Source of the DNA: Flavobacteriales bacterium
GTDB lineage: Bacteria; Bacteroidota; Bacteroidia; Flavobacteriales; Flavobacteriaceae
Length of the DNA stretch: 41,912 nt
Reading direction: 5' to 3'
NCBI GenBank assembly: GCA_024229195.1
Contig: JAAESS010000371.1
Location: 1 to 41,912 of the forward strand
Both the position numbers and the translations under genes were made by a program. Below are positions 1 to 7,772 of this stretch, piece after piece (position 1 is the stretch's first letter; every line of letters starts with the position of its first letter). The notes below the pieces were generated by a model that saw only the letters and a program-made list of their open reading frames with translations, searched no databases and was not told the DNA's origin.

Positions 1-31
1 AAAAACCTCTGATTTTCATCAGAGGTTTTTT
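1..31. terminator. Intrinsic terminator hairpin
   Basis: A 13-bp inverted repeat (bases 1-13 with 18-30, loop TTTC) is flanked by an A-run on the left and a T-run on the right, so it could end transcription from either direction. No complete gene lies next to it inside the window. It probably serves a gene just left of the window or a short minus-strand transcript ending near base 50. Confidence 0.8.
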
Positions 32-33
32 AT

Positions 34-369
34 ATATGATCTATTTTAAATTATAGCATAAAAATCCTCTGCATCCGAAAACGCATCATCATTTTTACCA
101 TATTTAAATTGTTGTTCTTCATTTATTATGAGGGCAAATATAAAAATTAATTTTAAATTTCAAAGCCGAGCTCCTTTTTGTCTGTCTGAAATAAGGGAAA
201 TCATTCTAAATCGTATCGTTTATTTTTCTGATAGTCATTTTGTATAAATCCCTGTTAATTCATTGTAAACCGGACAAAAACAAGAGACAATAGTGTGAAC
301 ACAAAAGATGTTTTTCTGATTATAAAAATTTATTTATTAAAACATGGATCTCATAATTTTAAATTTACT
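34..369. other. Intergenic region, no supported gene
   Basis: About 335 bases between the left-edge terminator and the metK promoter. The minus strand has a short open stretch of about 28 codons ending in TAA near base 50, close to the terminator. Its residues are acidic and protein-like, but it has no ATG, GTG or TTG start. It may be the remnant of a gene. Nothing else was recognised. Confidence 0.4.
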
Positions 370-377
370 TAAATTTG
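370..377 (+). promoter_or_regulatory. metK promoter -7 element (TAAATTTG)
   Basis: TAAATTTG matches the Bacteroidetes -7 consensus TAnnTTTG exactly. The expected transcription start, about 5-8 bases downstream, lies just before the SAM-II-like aptamer, which is a consistent arrangement. I found no clear TTG -33 element at the usual spacing. Confidence 0.55.
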
Positions 378-390
378 CAGTCTATAATCC

Positions 391-456
391 AGAGGAAAAA
401 TTTGAACTGATTGCAACCTCCTAAAAAAAATGCTAAAGCAGTACGTCTACTTTAGC
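391..456 (+). promoter_or_regulatory. SAM-II-like riboswitch in the metK leader
   Basis: The sequence aligns by eye with the SAM-II aptamer. A short P1 stem (GAGG at 392-395 with CCTC at 417-420) encloses a loop ending in ATTGCAA. An A-rich linker CTAAAAAAAA follows, then the conserved GCTAAA block at 433-438. SAM-II occurs in Alphaproteobacteria and Bacteroidetes on methionine/SAM genes, so metK is a sensible target. The 3' block GCTAAAG (432-438) is also perfectly complementary to CTTTAGC (450-456), giving an alternative 7-bp hairpin that would compete with the pseudoknot. The match comes from recalled consensus, not a covariance search. Confidence 0.7.
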
Positions 457-498
457 TTCATAGGTCTTCATTTCAGTTTTCTCGTCAAAATCGACAAT

Positions 499-1752
499 AT
501 GTCTTATTTATTTACTTCTGAATCGGTATCAGAAGGACATCCTGATAAAGTTGCTGATCAAATATCTGATAACCTGTTGGACAATTTTTTAGCATTTGAT
601 CCACATGCAAAAGTTGCCTGTGAAACCATGGTTACCACAGGACAGGTGATACTGGCAGGCGAAGTGAAAACCACCACATATATTGATGCACCTAAAATTG
701 CCAGAGAAACCATCAAAAAAATTGGTTATACCAAAGGTGAATATAAATTTGAAGGGGAGAGTTGTGGTGTTATTTCATTGATCCACGAACAATCTCAAGA
801 TATCAATCAGGGTGTTGACCGAGGGGAAGATGAAGAACAAGGTGCCGGAGACCAGGGAATGATGTTTGGCTATGCAACGAATGAAACGGCTAATTTTATG
901 CCTTTGGCTTTGGATCTTAGTCACAGATTACTGAGAGAATTGGCTGTTATCAGACGAGAAAATTCTGATATCAAATATTTAAGGCCTGATGCCAAAAGTC
1001 AGGTGACCATTGAATATTCAGATGCAGGTGTTCCTCAACGAATCGATACGATCGTGCTTTCAACCCAACATGATGAATTTGATGAAGATGAACAAATGCT
1101 TGAGAAAATCAAAAATGACATTATTGGAATTTTGATCCCAAGAGTAGTTGCAGACCTTCCGGAAAGCATTCAGGTTTTATTTAATGATCAGATCAAATAC
1201 CATATCAATCCAACTGGAAAATTTGTAATAGGTGGACCTCATGGAGATACTGGTTTGACAGGAAGAAAGATCATTGTAGATACTTATGGTGGAAAAGGAG
1301 CTCATGGTGGTGGTGCCTTTAGCGGAAAAGACCCAAGTAAGGTTGACAGATCAGCTGCTTATGCGTCTAGACATATTGCTAAGAATATGGTGGCTGCCGG
1401 CGTATGTGATCAGGTTTTGGTGCAGGTTTCTTATGCAATTGGTGTTGCTGAGCCAACTTCCATCAATGTTGAAACATACCAATCTTCCAAAATTGATAAA
1501 ACTGACGGTGAAATTTCAAGGATCATCGAAAACTTATTCGATATGAGACCCGCTGCCATTGAGAAAAGCCTCAAACTTCGAAATCCTATTTATGGTGAGA
1601 CTGCTGCATATGGTCATATGGGAAGGAATCCCAGAACGGTCACAAAGAAATTTTCTTCTCCTTATTCAGGTGAAAAATCTCTTGAAGTTGAATTATTTAC
1701 CTGGGAAAAGCTTGATTATGTTGATAAAATAAAAAAGGCTTTTGATCTTTAA
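499..1752 (+). CDS. metK: S-adenosylmethionine synthetase
   Basis: MetK makes S-adenosylmethionine from methionine and ATP in the cytoplasm. The 417-residue product starts [17 protein letters not shown], the usual family N-terminus with the ATP-binding histidine in EGHPDK (about residues 12-17). It also carries [12 protein letters not shown] (about residue 246) and the glycine-rich GGGAFSGKD loop (about residue 270). The frame is open back to an ATG at 430, but that adds 23 residues unlike any MetK and overlaps the riboswitch, so 499 is preferred. Feedback by SAM through the leader riboswitch is the likely regulation. Confidence 0.96.
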   Translation: MSYLFTSESVSEGHPDKVADQISDNLLDNFLAFDPHAKVACETMVTTGQVILAGEVKTTTYIDAPKIARETIKKIGYTKGEYKFEGESCGVISLIHEQSQDINQGVDRGEDEEQGAGDQGMMFGYATNETANFMPLALDLSHRLLRELAVIRRENSDIKYLRPDAKSQVTIEYSDAGVPQRIDTIVLSTQHDEFDEDEQMLEKIKNDIIGILIPRVVADLPESIQVLFNDQIKYHINPTGKFVIGGPHGDTGLTGRKIIVDTYGGKGAHGGGAFSGKDPSKVDRSAAYASRHIAKNMVAAGVCDQVLVQVSYAIGVAEPTSINVETYQSSKIDKTDGEISRIIENLFDMRPAAIEKSLKLRNPIYGETAAYGHMGRNPRTVTKKFSSPYSGEKSLEVELFTWEKLDYVDKIKKAFDL

Positions 1753-1820
1753 ATCAATCTGAATAGAATATACCAAAGGATGTAAAGGTCCTCAAAATTA
1801 TAAATCAAAGTTTGAAGCTG

Positions 1821-2609
1821 ATGAAAAGATTGTTTTTGCTACTCTTGTGCTTACCTGTTTTCGTGTTGAATGCCCAGAATCTTACAACTGAATTCAAGGC
1901 AAAACATGCACTTGAAGCTGAGACATTTGTTGGTGTTGATGAATTTCAAAATATGTATTACATCAACAATAATATTTTGTACAAAAAGACGGCCAAAAAA
2001 ACCTTTTCCTACAGTAATATTGAGTTGGGTAAACTCAGTATGGTAAATGTACAGAATCCATTTAAGGTGATTTTATTTTATGTTGATTTTAATGCTGCGA
2101 TCATCCTGGATAATAACCTGAATGAGTTGACTCAAACAATGGATTTCACCAAAGAAACCAAGGTTGATAATGTTTCATTTGTAACTTCTGCATCTCAAAA
2201 TAATCTCTGGTTATTTGCCGGTGACAATAAACTCCATTTATATGACTACCAGATGCTGAAGGAAATTTTCCAAACCCAGGCCATTACTTTTTATAACCGG
2301 AGTTTTATTCCTATAAACATAGTGAGCACCTATAAAAATATCTGGATACTTTCAGAAAACGGGGTTTTGGAGTTCAATGAATACGGCATATTCATCAAAG
2401 GACATAATATCAAGGGGGCTGATCAGATTTTTCCTTTCCAAAAAGGATTTATCTATTCAATTAATGGGTCTTATTTTTACAATGACCTCATAAAGACCTT
2501 TCCGATGGAATTAGATCATGAGGGCTCAGTGCTATCAACATACATAAATAGTTCGAATATTTTCCTTTATGACGGCAGTCATGTGTATGAATACCAAATA
2601 AAGCGTTGA
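1821..2609 (+). CDS. Exported hypothetical protein, probable beta-propeller-like
   Basis: A 262-residue protein of unknown function. ATG 1821 is chosen over an in-frame TTG at 1812 because it begins a clean signal peptide (MKRLFLLLLCLPVFVLNAQ, cleavage near AQ-N). The mature part alternates short hydrophobic and polar strands with recurring motifs such as NLWLFAGDNKLHLYD and NIWILSENGVLEF, the look of WD/propeller blades. There are no catalytic motifs, so it is probably periplasmic or surface-located. It lies 68 bases after metK on the same strand and may be co-transcribed. I recognise the type from flavobacterial genomes but can assign no role. Confidence 0.8.
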   Translation: MKRLFLLLLCLPVFVLNAQNLTTEFKAKHALEAETFVGVDEFQNMYYINNNILYKKTAKKTFSYSNIELGKLSMVNVQNPFKVILFYVDFNAAIILDNNLNELTQTMDFTKETKVDNVSFVTSASQNNLWLFAGDNKLHLYDYQMLKEIFQTQAITFYNRSFIPINIVSTYKNIWILSENGVLEFNEYGIFIKGHNIKGADQIFPFQKGFIYSINGSYFYNDLIKTFPMELDHEGSVLSTYINSSNIFLYDGSHVYEYQIKR

Positions 2610-2694
2610 AAATTTCCATAAAGAAAGGATATAAGCTATATTTTTTTTAATTTCGCTATCCATTACCATTCACTAAAACCAAACAACTAGACCC

Positions 2695-3309
2695 ATGCAT
2701 ATTGCGATAGCCGGAAATATTGGAGCAGGAAAAACAACATTGACAAGTTTATTGGCTAAACATTATAAATGGGAACCTCATTTTGAGTCAGTTGCAGAGA
2801 ATCCTTACCTGGATGATTTTTACGGTTCTATGGAGCGTTGGTCATTTAATTTACAAATCTATTTTTTAAATAGTCGATTTCGTCAAATTCTTGAGATCCG
2901 CGAAAGTGGAAAAAATATTATTCAAGACAGGACCATCTATGAGGATGCCCATATTTTTGCGCCTAACCTGCATGCAATGGGACTAATGACCAATAGAGAT
3001 TTTGGCAATTACGAAACGCTATTCGATTTGATGGAGCGCTTGGTTTCTCCACCTGATCTTCTTATTTATTTAAGGGCAAGTATTCCTACCCTTGTGGGTC
3101 AGATTCATAAACGTGGTAGAGATTTTGAGAATACGATCAGTATTGATTATTTGAGTCGTTTAAATGAACGATATGAAGCCTGGATCAGTAAGTATAAGAA
3201 AGGAAAACTTCTTATCATCGATATTGATAATCTAAACATTGTTGATAGTCCTGAAGATCTTGGATCGATCATCGATCGGATTGATGCACAGATCCATGGT
3301 CTATTTTAA
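2695..3309 (+). CDS. Deoxynucleoside kinase
   Basis: A 204-residue cytoplasmic kinase of the dNK family (deoxyadenosine/deoxyguanosine/thymidine kinases), which phosphorylates deoxynucleosides in the salvage pathway. The N-terminus carries a Walker A loop, GNIGAGKT (residues 7-14). A DRT motif sits at about residues 79-81, where the family has its substrate-binding DRS/DRT. An arginine-rich lid follows (IHKRGRDFE, about residue 140). The length is typical. Exact nucleoside specificity cannot be read from the sequence. It lies 85 bases after the preceding gene and is followed by a GC-rich element and a bidirectional terminator. Confidence 0.9.
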   Translation: MHIAIAGNIGAGKTTLTSLLAKHYKWEPHFESVAENPYLDDFYGSMERWSFNLQIYFLNSRFRQILEIRESGKNIIQDRTIYEDAHIFAPNLHAMGLMTNRDFGNYETLFDLMERLVSPPDLLIYLRASIPTLVGQIHKRGRDFENTISIDYLSRLNERYEAWISKYKKGKLLIIDIDNLNIVDSPEDLGSIIDRIDAQIHGLF

Positions 3310-3324
3310 TTTCATGATTATAAA

Positions 3325-3395
3325 CCGAGCACCACGGAGCTGAGAACTGCACATGTGAGTACCCCAGGGACGAACGGCTCGAAAGTGAATCTTTC
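3325..3395. other. GC-rich, dyad-containing intergenic element of unknown nature
   Basis: About 60 percent GC by eye, in strong contrast with AT-rich flanks. It contains a potential closing stem (CGAGC 3326-3330 with GCTCG 3377-3381), an internal palindrome CACATGTG (3349-3356 region) and a small 3' hairpin GAAAG/CTTTC (3381-3395). There is no plausible ORF and it is not a tRNA. It could be a structured RNA in the 3' region of the kinase transcript, or a remnant of a mobile or repetitive sequence. Confidence 0.35.
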
Positions 3396-3410
3396 AAAAA
3401 AACTTGAATA

Positions 3411-3452
3411 AAAAACAAAAAAAAACTCTCAAGAAATTGAGAGTTTTTTTTT
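3411..3452. terminator. Bidirectional intrinsic terminator
   Basis: Perfect 8-bp stem ACTCTCAA / TTGAGAGT with a GAAA tetraloop (3425-3444), an A-run before it and a T-run after it. It separates the plus-strand kinase from the convergent minus-strand exb operon and can stop both. Confidence 0.9.
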
Positions 3453-3466
3453 AATTTTTAAATAAA

Positions 3467-3931
3467 TTATTTTACGTTGTCCATTACATCACCCTTTAGA
3501 GTAGAGTAATTGATTTTAAGAGCATTGATATTTCTCAACTCTTCTTTGATATCTGTAACAGTTCCTACGTTAGTTTCAATATCAGCTTTAATTGATGTCG
3601 TTAAAAGAGGAATCTCATCTTCAGGATGTGTTTCTCTTTCTGCAAAAATAAAATACTTTACATCTTTTACATCTGCTATTCGATCATTCAATTGGATCTT
3701 ATCTCCATTTTGATCTTTTACCTTTCCTACATAAATATAGCTCACCAAACTTTTTCGCTCCAGCTTTTTAATTTCTGTTGCTTTTGGCAGAGTAGGTTTT
3801 TTGATCTTCAATTCTGTCTCACGCATTACTGTTGTAACCATGAAAAAGAACAAGAGCATAAATACAATATCGGGTAAAGATGCTGTTGATATACCCGGCA
3901 TTCCTTTTTTCTTCTTTTTAAACTTCGACAT
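3467..3931 (-). CDS. exbD: Biopolymer transport protein ExbD/TolR (second copy)
   Basis: A 154-residue inner-membrane protein of the ExbD/TolR family, the peptidoglycan-facing half of the proton-driven motor that energises TonB. A lysine-rich cytoplasmic N-terminus leads into one transmembrane segment carrying the conserved proton-conducting aspartate (D21 in SLPDIVFMLLFFFMVTT). A periplasmic domain follows. It is the last gene of the exbB - membrane protein - exbD - exbD operon, 6 bases after the upstream exbD, and is followed directly by a strong terminator. Two ExbD-type subunits in one operon is the usual flavobacterial arrangement. Confidence 0.92.
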   Translation of the reverse strand: MSKFKKKKKGMPGISTASLPDIVFMLLFFFMVTTVMRETELKIKKPTLPKATEIKKLERKSLVSYIYVGKVKDQNGDKIQLNDRIADVKDVKYFIFAERETHPEDEIPLLTTSIKADIETNVGTVTDIKEELRNINALKINYSTLKGDVMDNVK

Positions 3932-3937
3932 AAGAAA

Positions 3938-4564
3938 TTATTTTGTTGGTTCTGCCTCAGAAATAATCTGAGGATATTTTCCTTTAGCCTCTTTAATCCT
4001 ATCCTTTAAAGTCTCATTGGTGGGATTGTTTTTTGAATCTTTCAATAGCTGTGTATATGATATTCCATATTTTTCTTCACAATATCTATTTCTAAGATCC
4101 GTATAGGCTCCTACCAATTCATTTTGAACGGCGATATAAGTCCCGTAAGAGGTTCCTCTATCACTTTCTAATGAAATAACCGCCTTATTTGGATGGTCTG
4201 ACGACAAAGGATCCTTCGCTCCCTGACACCAGTCACATTCTGCGGGCTCAGCATCATCGATCGGATTTCCAAGACCTCCACCATTGTCTATAAACTTGGT
4301 AGCTTCTTCACGAATCTGATCAATGGTCATAAATGTTTCGCCTTCAACCAAAATGTCATTGTTACGGTTTACTGTTACGACAAACACGTTTTTTTCTTTT
4401 AATTTTGGTGGATCAGGCATGTCTTCCGGCTGCTTTTCAGGTAATTTCCTGCTAATCCCGGTGTCCACATCCATCGTAGTAGTTACTAGAAAGAATATGA
4501 GCAACAAGAAAGCAATATCGGCCATTGACCCTGCATTGATTTCCGGTACATCTCTTTTTGCCAT
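3938..4564 (-). CDS. exbD: Biopolymer transport protein ExbD/TolR (first copy, long periplasmic domain)
   Basis: A 208-residue ExbD-family protein. The N-terminus MAKRDVPEINAGSMADIAF leads into the single transmembrane helix with the conserved aspartate at D16. The family usually has about 140 residues, so this copy carries a periplasmic insertion. The insertion includes a C-D-W-C motif (C110, C113) and a third cysteine in NRYCEEKYG, so a disulfide or metal site is possible. It sits 4 bases after the upstream membrane-protein gene and 6 bases before the second exbD. It probably pairs with the second ExbD as a heteromeric pair around ExbB (inference). Confidence 0.92.
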   Translation of the reverse strand: MAKRDVPEINAGSMADIAFLLLIFFLVTTTMDVDTGISRKLPEKQPEDMPDPPKLKEKNVFVVTVNRNNDILVEGETFMTIDQIREEATKFIDNGGGLGNPIDDAEPAECDWCQGAKDPLSSDHPNKAVISLESDRGTSYGTYIAVQNELVGAYTDLRNRYCEEKYGISYTQLLKDSKNNPTNETLKDRIKEAKGKYPQIISEAEPTK

Positions 4565-4568
4565 AATA

Positions 4569-5036
4569 TTATTTTGTTGATACTAATGATTTAATAAAAT
4601 CCCATATAAAGAATCCTAAGCCAACTGCTCCAAGTAGCACCGAATACCAGATACCGGTACTAACCCATTTTGAAGTGCTTCCGGCCTCACCGTCTTTAAT
4701 AATGTTCCCAGATAAATTTGTTGTTGCTTCATCTGAAGCCATCATATATGAAATTAATAGCACAACTGCTAAAGCTCCTAAGGAAACTAAGGTCTTCTTT
4801 AAAAGTTTTGGCTGTCTGATTAAATTCCAAAGAGAAAATACAACAGCAATAACTGTAGTGATGATCAAAATCACCTTCGCGAACTGCACAAAAGGAGAAA
4901 CCAGACTGTTTTGCAAATCTAAACTCTCTTTTACAGCATCATCGCCTTCCATAATTATCCTTACCAAGAAGTAGATCGCAATCAAGCCAATCAACCCTGA
5001 AACAAGTGATAATATTTTTGATACTTTACTATTCAT
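4569..5036 (-). CDS. Small integral membrane protein in the exb operon
   Basis: A 155-residue protein with about four predicted transmembrane segments (near residues 8-28, 50-68, 83-98 and 128-148) and no recognisable catalytic motif. It sits between exbB (7 bases away) and the first exbD (4 bases away), a position where Flavobacteriia regularly keep an uncharacterised membrane protein. The context suggests an accessory subunit of the ExbBD motor, but this is inference only. Confidence 0.8.
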   Translation of the reverse strand: MNSKVSKILSLVSGLIGLIAIYFLVRIIMEGDDAVKESLDLQNSLVSPFVQFAKVILIITTVIAVVFSLWNLIRQPKLLKKTLVSLGALAVVLLISYMMASDEATTNLSGNIIKDGEAGSTSKWVSTGIWYSVLLGAVGLGFFIWDFIKSLVSTK

Positions 5037-5043
5037 AATTCTC

Positions 5044-5763
5044 TTATTTATTTCTGATCAAAAGATCCACTAACTTAATAGAAGCATCTTCCATATTATT
5101 TACAATACCATCAATTTTAGAAATGATGTAATTATAAAAGATTTGCAAAATAATTGCCACTACAAGTCCAAATACTGTTGTTAAAAGTGCTACTTTAATA
5201 CCACCTGCCACAACCGCTGGAGAAATATCTCCTGCCGCTTCAATAGAGTCAAATGCAGAAATCATACCAATTACTGTTCCCATGAAACCAAGCATTGGAG
5301 CCAAGGCAATAAATAAAGACAACCAAGAGACGTTTTTCTCTAAAAGTCCCATCTGAACACCGCCGTAAGAGACAACCGCTTTTTCAGCAGCATCAACTCC
5401 TTCGTCCATTCTATCCAAACCTTGATAAAAAATAGAAGCAACTGGTCCTTTTGTATTTCTACAAAGTTCCTTTGCAGCTTCAACACCACCGGTTCCCATA
5501 GCTTCTTCTACATCATTAACTAATTTTTCAGTATTGGTAGTAGCCATGTTTAGGTAAATAATTCTTTCGATGGCAATCGCCAAACCTAAAATTAAAGTTA
5601 CCAATACAATCCCCATAAAGAAAGGACCACCTTCAATAAAACGCTGTTTTAAAACTTGATGAAAAGTTTTTTCAGCAACTTCTTCTGTTTGTGCATAAAT
5701 GCTTTGAACCGAGCTCAAAAACATCAATCCTGTCATTGCGAGGATAGTAAATACTTTTTTCAT
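5044..5763 (-). CDS. exbB: MotA/TolQ/ExbB proton channel family protein
   Basis: A 239-residue inner-membrane protein forming the proton channel of the ExbB-ExbD motor that drives TonB-dependent uptake across the outer membrane. An N-terminal signal-like segment ends near YAQ. The first channel helix follows (FFMGIVLVTLILGLAIAI), then a cytoplasmic loop and the paired C-terminal helices of the family (LAPMLGFMGTVIGMISAF and VALLTTVFGLVVAIILQIF), with the conserved GxxGTVxGMI signature. It is the first gene of the operon and lies about 80 bases downstream of tRNA-Ser on the same strand. Confidence 0.94.
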   Translation of the reverse strand: MKKVFTILAMTGLMFLSSVQSIYAQTEEVAEKTFHQVLKQRFIEGGPFFMGIVLVTLILGLAIAIERIIYLNMATTNTEKLVNDVEEAMGTGGVEAAKELCRNTKGPVASIFYQGLDRMDEGVDAAEKAVVSYGGVQMGLLEKNVSWLSLFIALAPMLGFMGTVIGMISAFDSIEAAGDISPAVVAGGIKVALLTTVFGLVVAIILQIFYNYIISKIDGIVNNMEDASIKLVDLLIRNK

Positions 5764-5841
5764 TTTCTTAAATGTTTGTTATTTAAATTTAATTAACGGG
5801 TTTAAAGATATAAAAATTTTGGAACATAAGAACATCTTCCG

Positions 5842-5928
5842 CGGAGAGAAAGGGATTCGAACCCCCGTTACGATTTCTCATAAACACGCTTTCCAAGCGT
5901 GCGCCTTAAGCCACTCGGCCACCTCTCC
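5842..5928 (-). tRNA. tRNA-Ser (GGA)
   Basis: The minus strand reads GGAGAGGTGGCCGAGTGG at the 5' end, with the long variable arm of class II tRNAs, a TTCGAATCC T-loop and a closing acceptor stem. The anticodon loop CTTGGAAAG gives anticodon GGA. The discriminator base is G, as expected for serine. CCA is not encoded. Confidence 0.96.
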
Positions 5929-6000
5929 AAAATGTCAAAATTTTAGTACGAGCGGCAAGTAACAAAAAATAATTTAATTGGAAAAACTTTTAATTTAAAA

Positions 6001-7032
6001 CTAGCTCATTTCACCTCGTATTGGCGTCTCAAATTTGGATTTAAATTTTTGAAAAGGAATCTTCTTTCCCAAAAGCAATTTTAATTTTGCGATAGCAGAT
6101 TCTGTCGTAATATTTTTACCACTGATAACTCCGGCATTTTTTAAATGCATACTTGTTTCATAATGTCCCATGCTCACACTTCCGCTGATACACTGAGTAA
6201 CGTTGATCACAGGGATTTTTCTGTCGATGGTTTTTTTCAGTGCATCCGAAAACCAATCGTCTGTTGGTGCATTCCCGGCACCATAGGTTTCAAGAATCAC
6301 ACCTTCAAGCCCAGGGAATTCCAATATATGCTCTACGGTATTTCTATTTATTCCTGGAAATAGTTTCAAAATGACAATATTAGCATTAAAATCTTTTTCC
6401 AAACTCAGCGTTTGGTTTCGATCGGCTTTGTGAAGCCATTGATCATTGAAATTGAGATGAACACCACTCTCCCCCAAATTTGGATAATTTGGTGACTCAA
6501 ATGCTTCAAACTGTTCTGAACTGATCTTTGTGGTTCGATTTGCTCGGTATAATTTATATTCAAAATACAATCCCACTTCCTGGATCTTTGGAATCTGATT
6601 TTCATGGGTGGCTGCCACCTGGATGGCGGTGATCAGGTTTTCCTTGGCATCAGTTCTCAGGTCTCCGATTGGTAACTGAGACCCGGTAAAAATAACAGGT
6701 TTACTCAAATTATTAAGAATAAAACTGAGAGCAGAAGCGGTATATGACATGGTGTCAGTTCCTGTAAGCACAACAAAACCGTCAATATCATGATACCGAT
6801 TTTCAATGATTTCTGCGATCATCACCCAATAATTCGGTGACATATCGGATGAATCGATAGGGCTTTCAAAAGCAGTGGTCTCAATATTACAGTCAAGTAA
6901 TTTAAGCTCCGGTATCTTTACTTTGATATTCTCAAAATCAAATGGCTTAAGTGCATTTGACTTATAATCCTTTACCATTCCAATGGTACCACCTGTGTAG
7001 ATTAATAGTATAACTGGCACATTATTTTTCAT
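6001..7032 (-). CDS. ansA: Type I L-asparaginase
   Basis: A 343-residue cytoplasmic enzyme that hydrolyses asparagine to aspartate and ammonia. Both catalytic threonine motifs are present: TGGTIG at residues 13-18 and TGTDTM at 90-95. Further family marks are FTGSQLPIGDLRTDAKENL and ETYGAGNAPT. There is no signal peptide, which favours the type I (cytoplasmic, AnsA) form over the periplasmic type II. The length is normal. The start codon lies only a few bases after a -7-like box, so its mRNA may be nearly leaderless. Confidence 0.93.
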   Translation of the reverse strand: MKNNVPVILLIYTGGTIGMVKDYKSNALKPFDFENIKVKIPELKLLDCNIETTAFESPIDSSDMSPNYWVMIAEIIENRYHDIDGFVVLTGTDTMSYTASALSFILNNLSKPVIFTGSQLPIGDLRTDAKENLITAIQVAATHENQIPKIQEVGLYFEYKLYRANRTTKISSEQFEAFESPNYPNLGESGVHLNFNDQWLHKADRNQTLSLEKDFNANIVILKLFPGINRNTVEHILEFPGLEGVILETYGAGNAPTDDWFSDALKKTIDRKIPVINVTQCISGSVSMGHYETSMHLKNAGVISGKNITTESAIAKLKLLLGKKIPFQKFKSKFETPIRGEMS

Positions 7033-7037
7033 AAAAA

Positions 7038-7045
7038 CAAAATTA
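7038..7045 (-). promoter_or_regulatory. Candidate ansA promoter -7 element (TAATTTTG)
   Basis: The minus strand carries TAATTTTG, an exact match to TAnnTTTG, ending 5 bases before the ansA ATG at 7032. If used, transcription would start at or within a few bases of the start codon. No TTG was found at ideal spacing, so this is tentative. Confidence 0.4.
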
Positions 7046-7094
7046 GCATGCTTTTTGCAATAAATGTATCAATTAAAATAAAAGATATATACAT

Positions 7095-7772
7095 ATGGGT
7101 GGTTCTTTTTTATTGATCATTATCATTGGCTTGTTAGGCATGTGGGTGCAAAGCCGATTAAAAAATAAATTTAAAAAGTATTCTCATTTGCACTTGCAAA
7201 ATGGAATGAGCGGAAAAGAAATTGCTGAAAAGATGCTTTCAGACAATGGTATTTTCGATGTCGAAGTAACTTCAACTCCTGGCAGGTTAACAGACCATTA
7301 CAATCCTCAGAATAAAACGGTGAACCTAAGCGAAGCTGTATATAATGAGCGTAATGCTGCAGCTGCAGCGGTAGCTGCACATGAATGTGGTCATGCTGTT
7401 CAACATGCAGAAAGCTATGCTTGGCTGGAGTTCAGATCAAGACTTGTTCCGGCAGTCGGAATTTCCTCTAAGCTGGCTTCCTTTATTTTGATAGCTGGAA
7501 TATTTACAGTTGAGGCATTTCCTCAATTATTACTGTTGGGAATTCTTTTGTTCGCGGCAACGGTTCTATTCACAATTGTAACGCTGCCTGTGGAATATGA
7601 CGCCAGTAACAGAGCGCTTATCTGGTTGGAAGAAAAACAAATGGTGACCAGCTCAGAACATGATGCTGCCAAAGATGCGCTCAAATGGGCTGCCAGAACT
7701 TATGTTGTTGCAGCACTTAGCTCAATAGCGACTCTTTTGTATTATGTAAATATCTATAACAGTAGAAGCTAA
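7095..7772 (+). CDS. Zinc metallopeptidase, YugP family (membrane)
   Basis: A 225-residue inner-membrane protein of the neutral zinc metallopeptidase family (Zn_peptidase_2). An N-terminal membrane helix comes first, then the zinc-binding catalytic HECGH motif at residues 96-100. Two hydrophobic segments follow (about residues 125-165), then a C-terminal stretch with VEYDASNRAL, where the third zinc ligand is expected. The physiological substrate is unknown for the family. The gene is divergent from ansA and its 3' end overlaps the lrp-like gene by 4 bases tail to tail. Confidence 0.9.
   Translation: MGGSFLLIIIIGLLGMWVQSRLKNKFKKYSHLHLQNGMSGKEIAEKMLSDNGIFDVEVTSTPGRLTDHYNPQNKTVNLSEAVYNERNAAAAAVAAHECGHAVQHAESYAWLEFRSRLVPAVGISSKLASFILIAGIFTVEAFPQLLLLGILLFAATVLFTIVTLPVEYDASNRALIWLEEKQMVTSSEHDAAKDALKWAARTYVVAALSSIATLLYYVNIYNSRS

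Noticed and set aside
50-122. Short minus-strand ORFs near the left-edge terminator
   Set aside because: The ATG-started frame encodes a low-complexity Met/Asn-rich peptide, and the more protein-like frame has no start codon; at most a remnant.
430-498. N-terminal extension of metK from ATG 430
   Set aside because: The 23 extra residues resemble no MetK and overlap the SAM-II-like aptamer; ATG 499 gives the canonical N-terminus.
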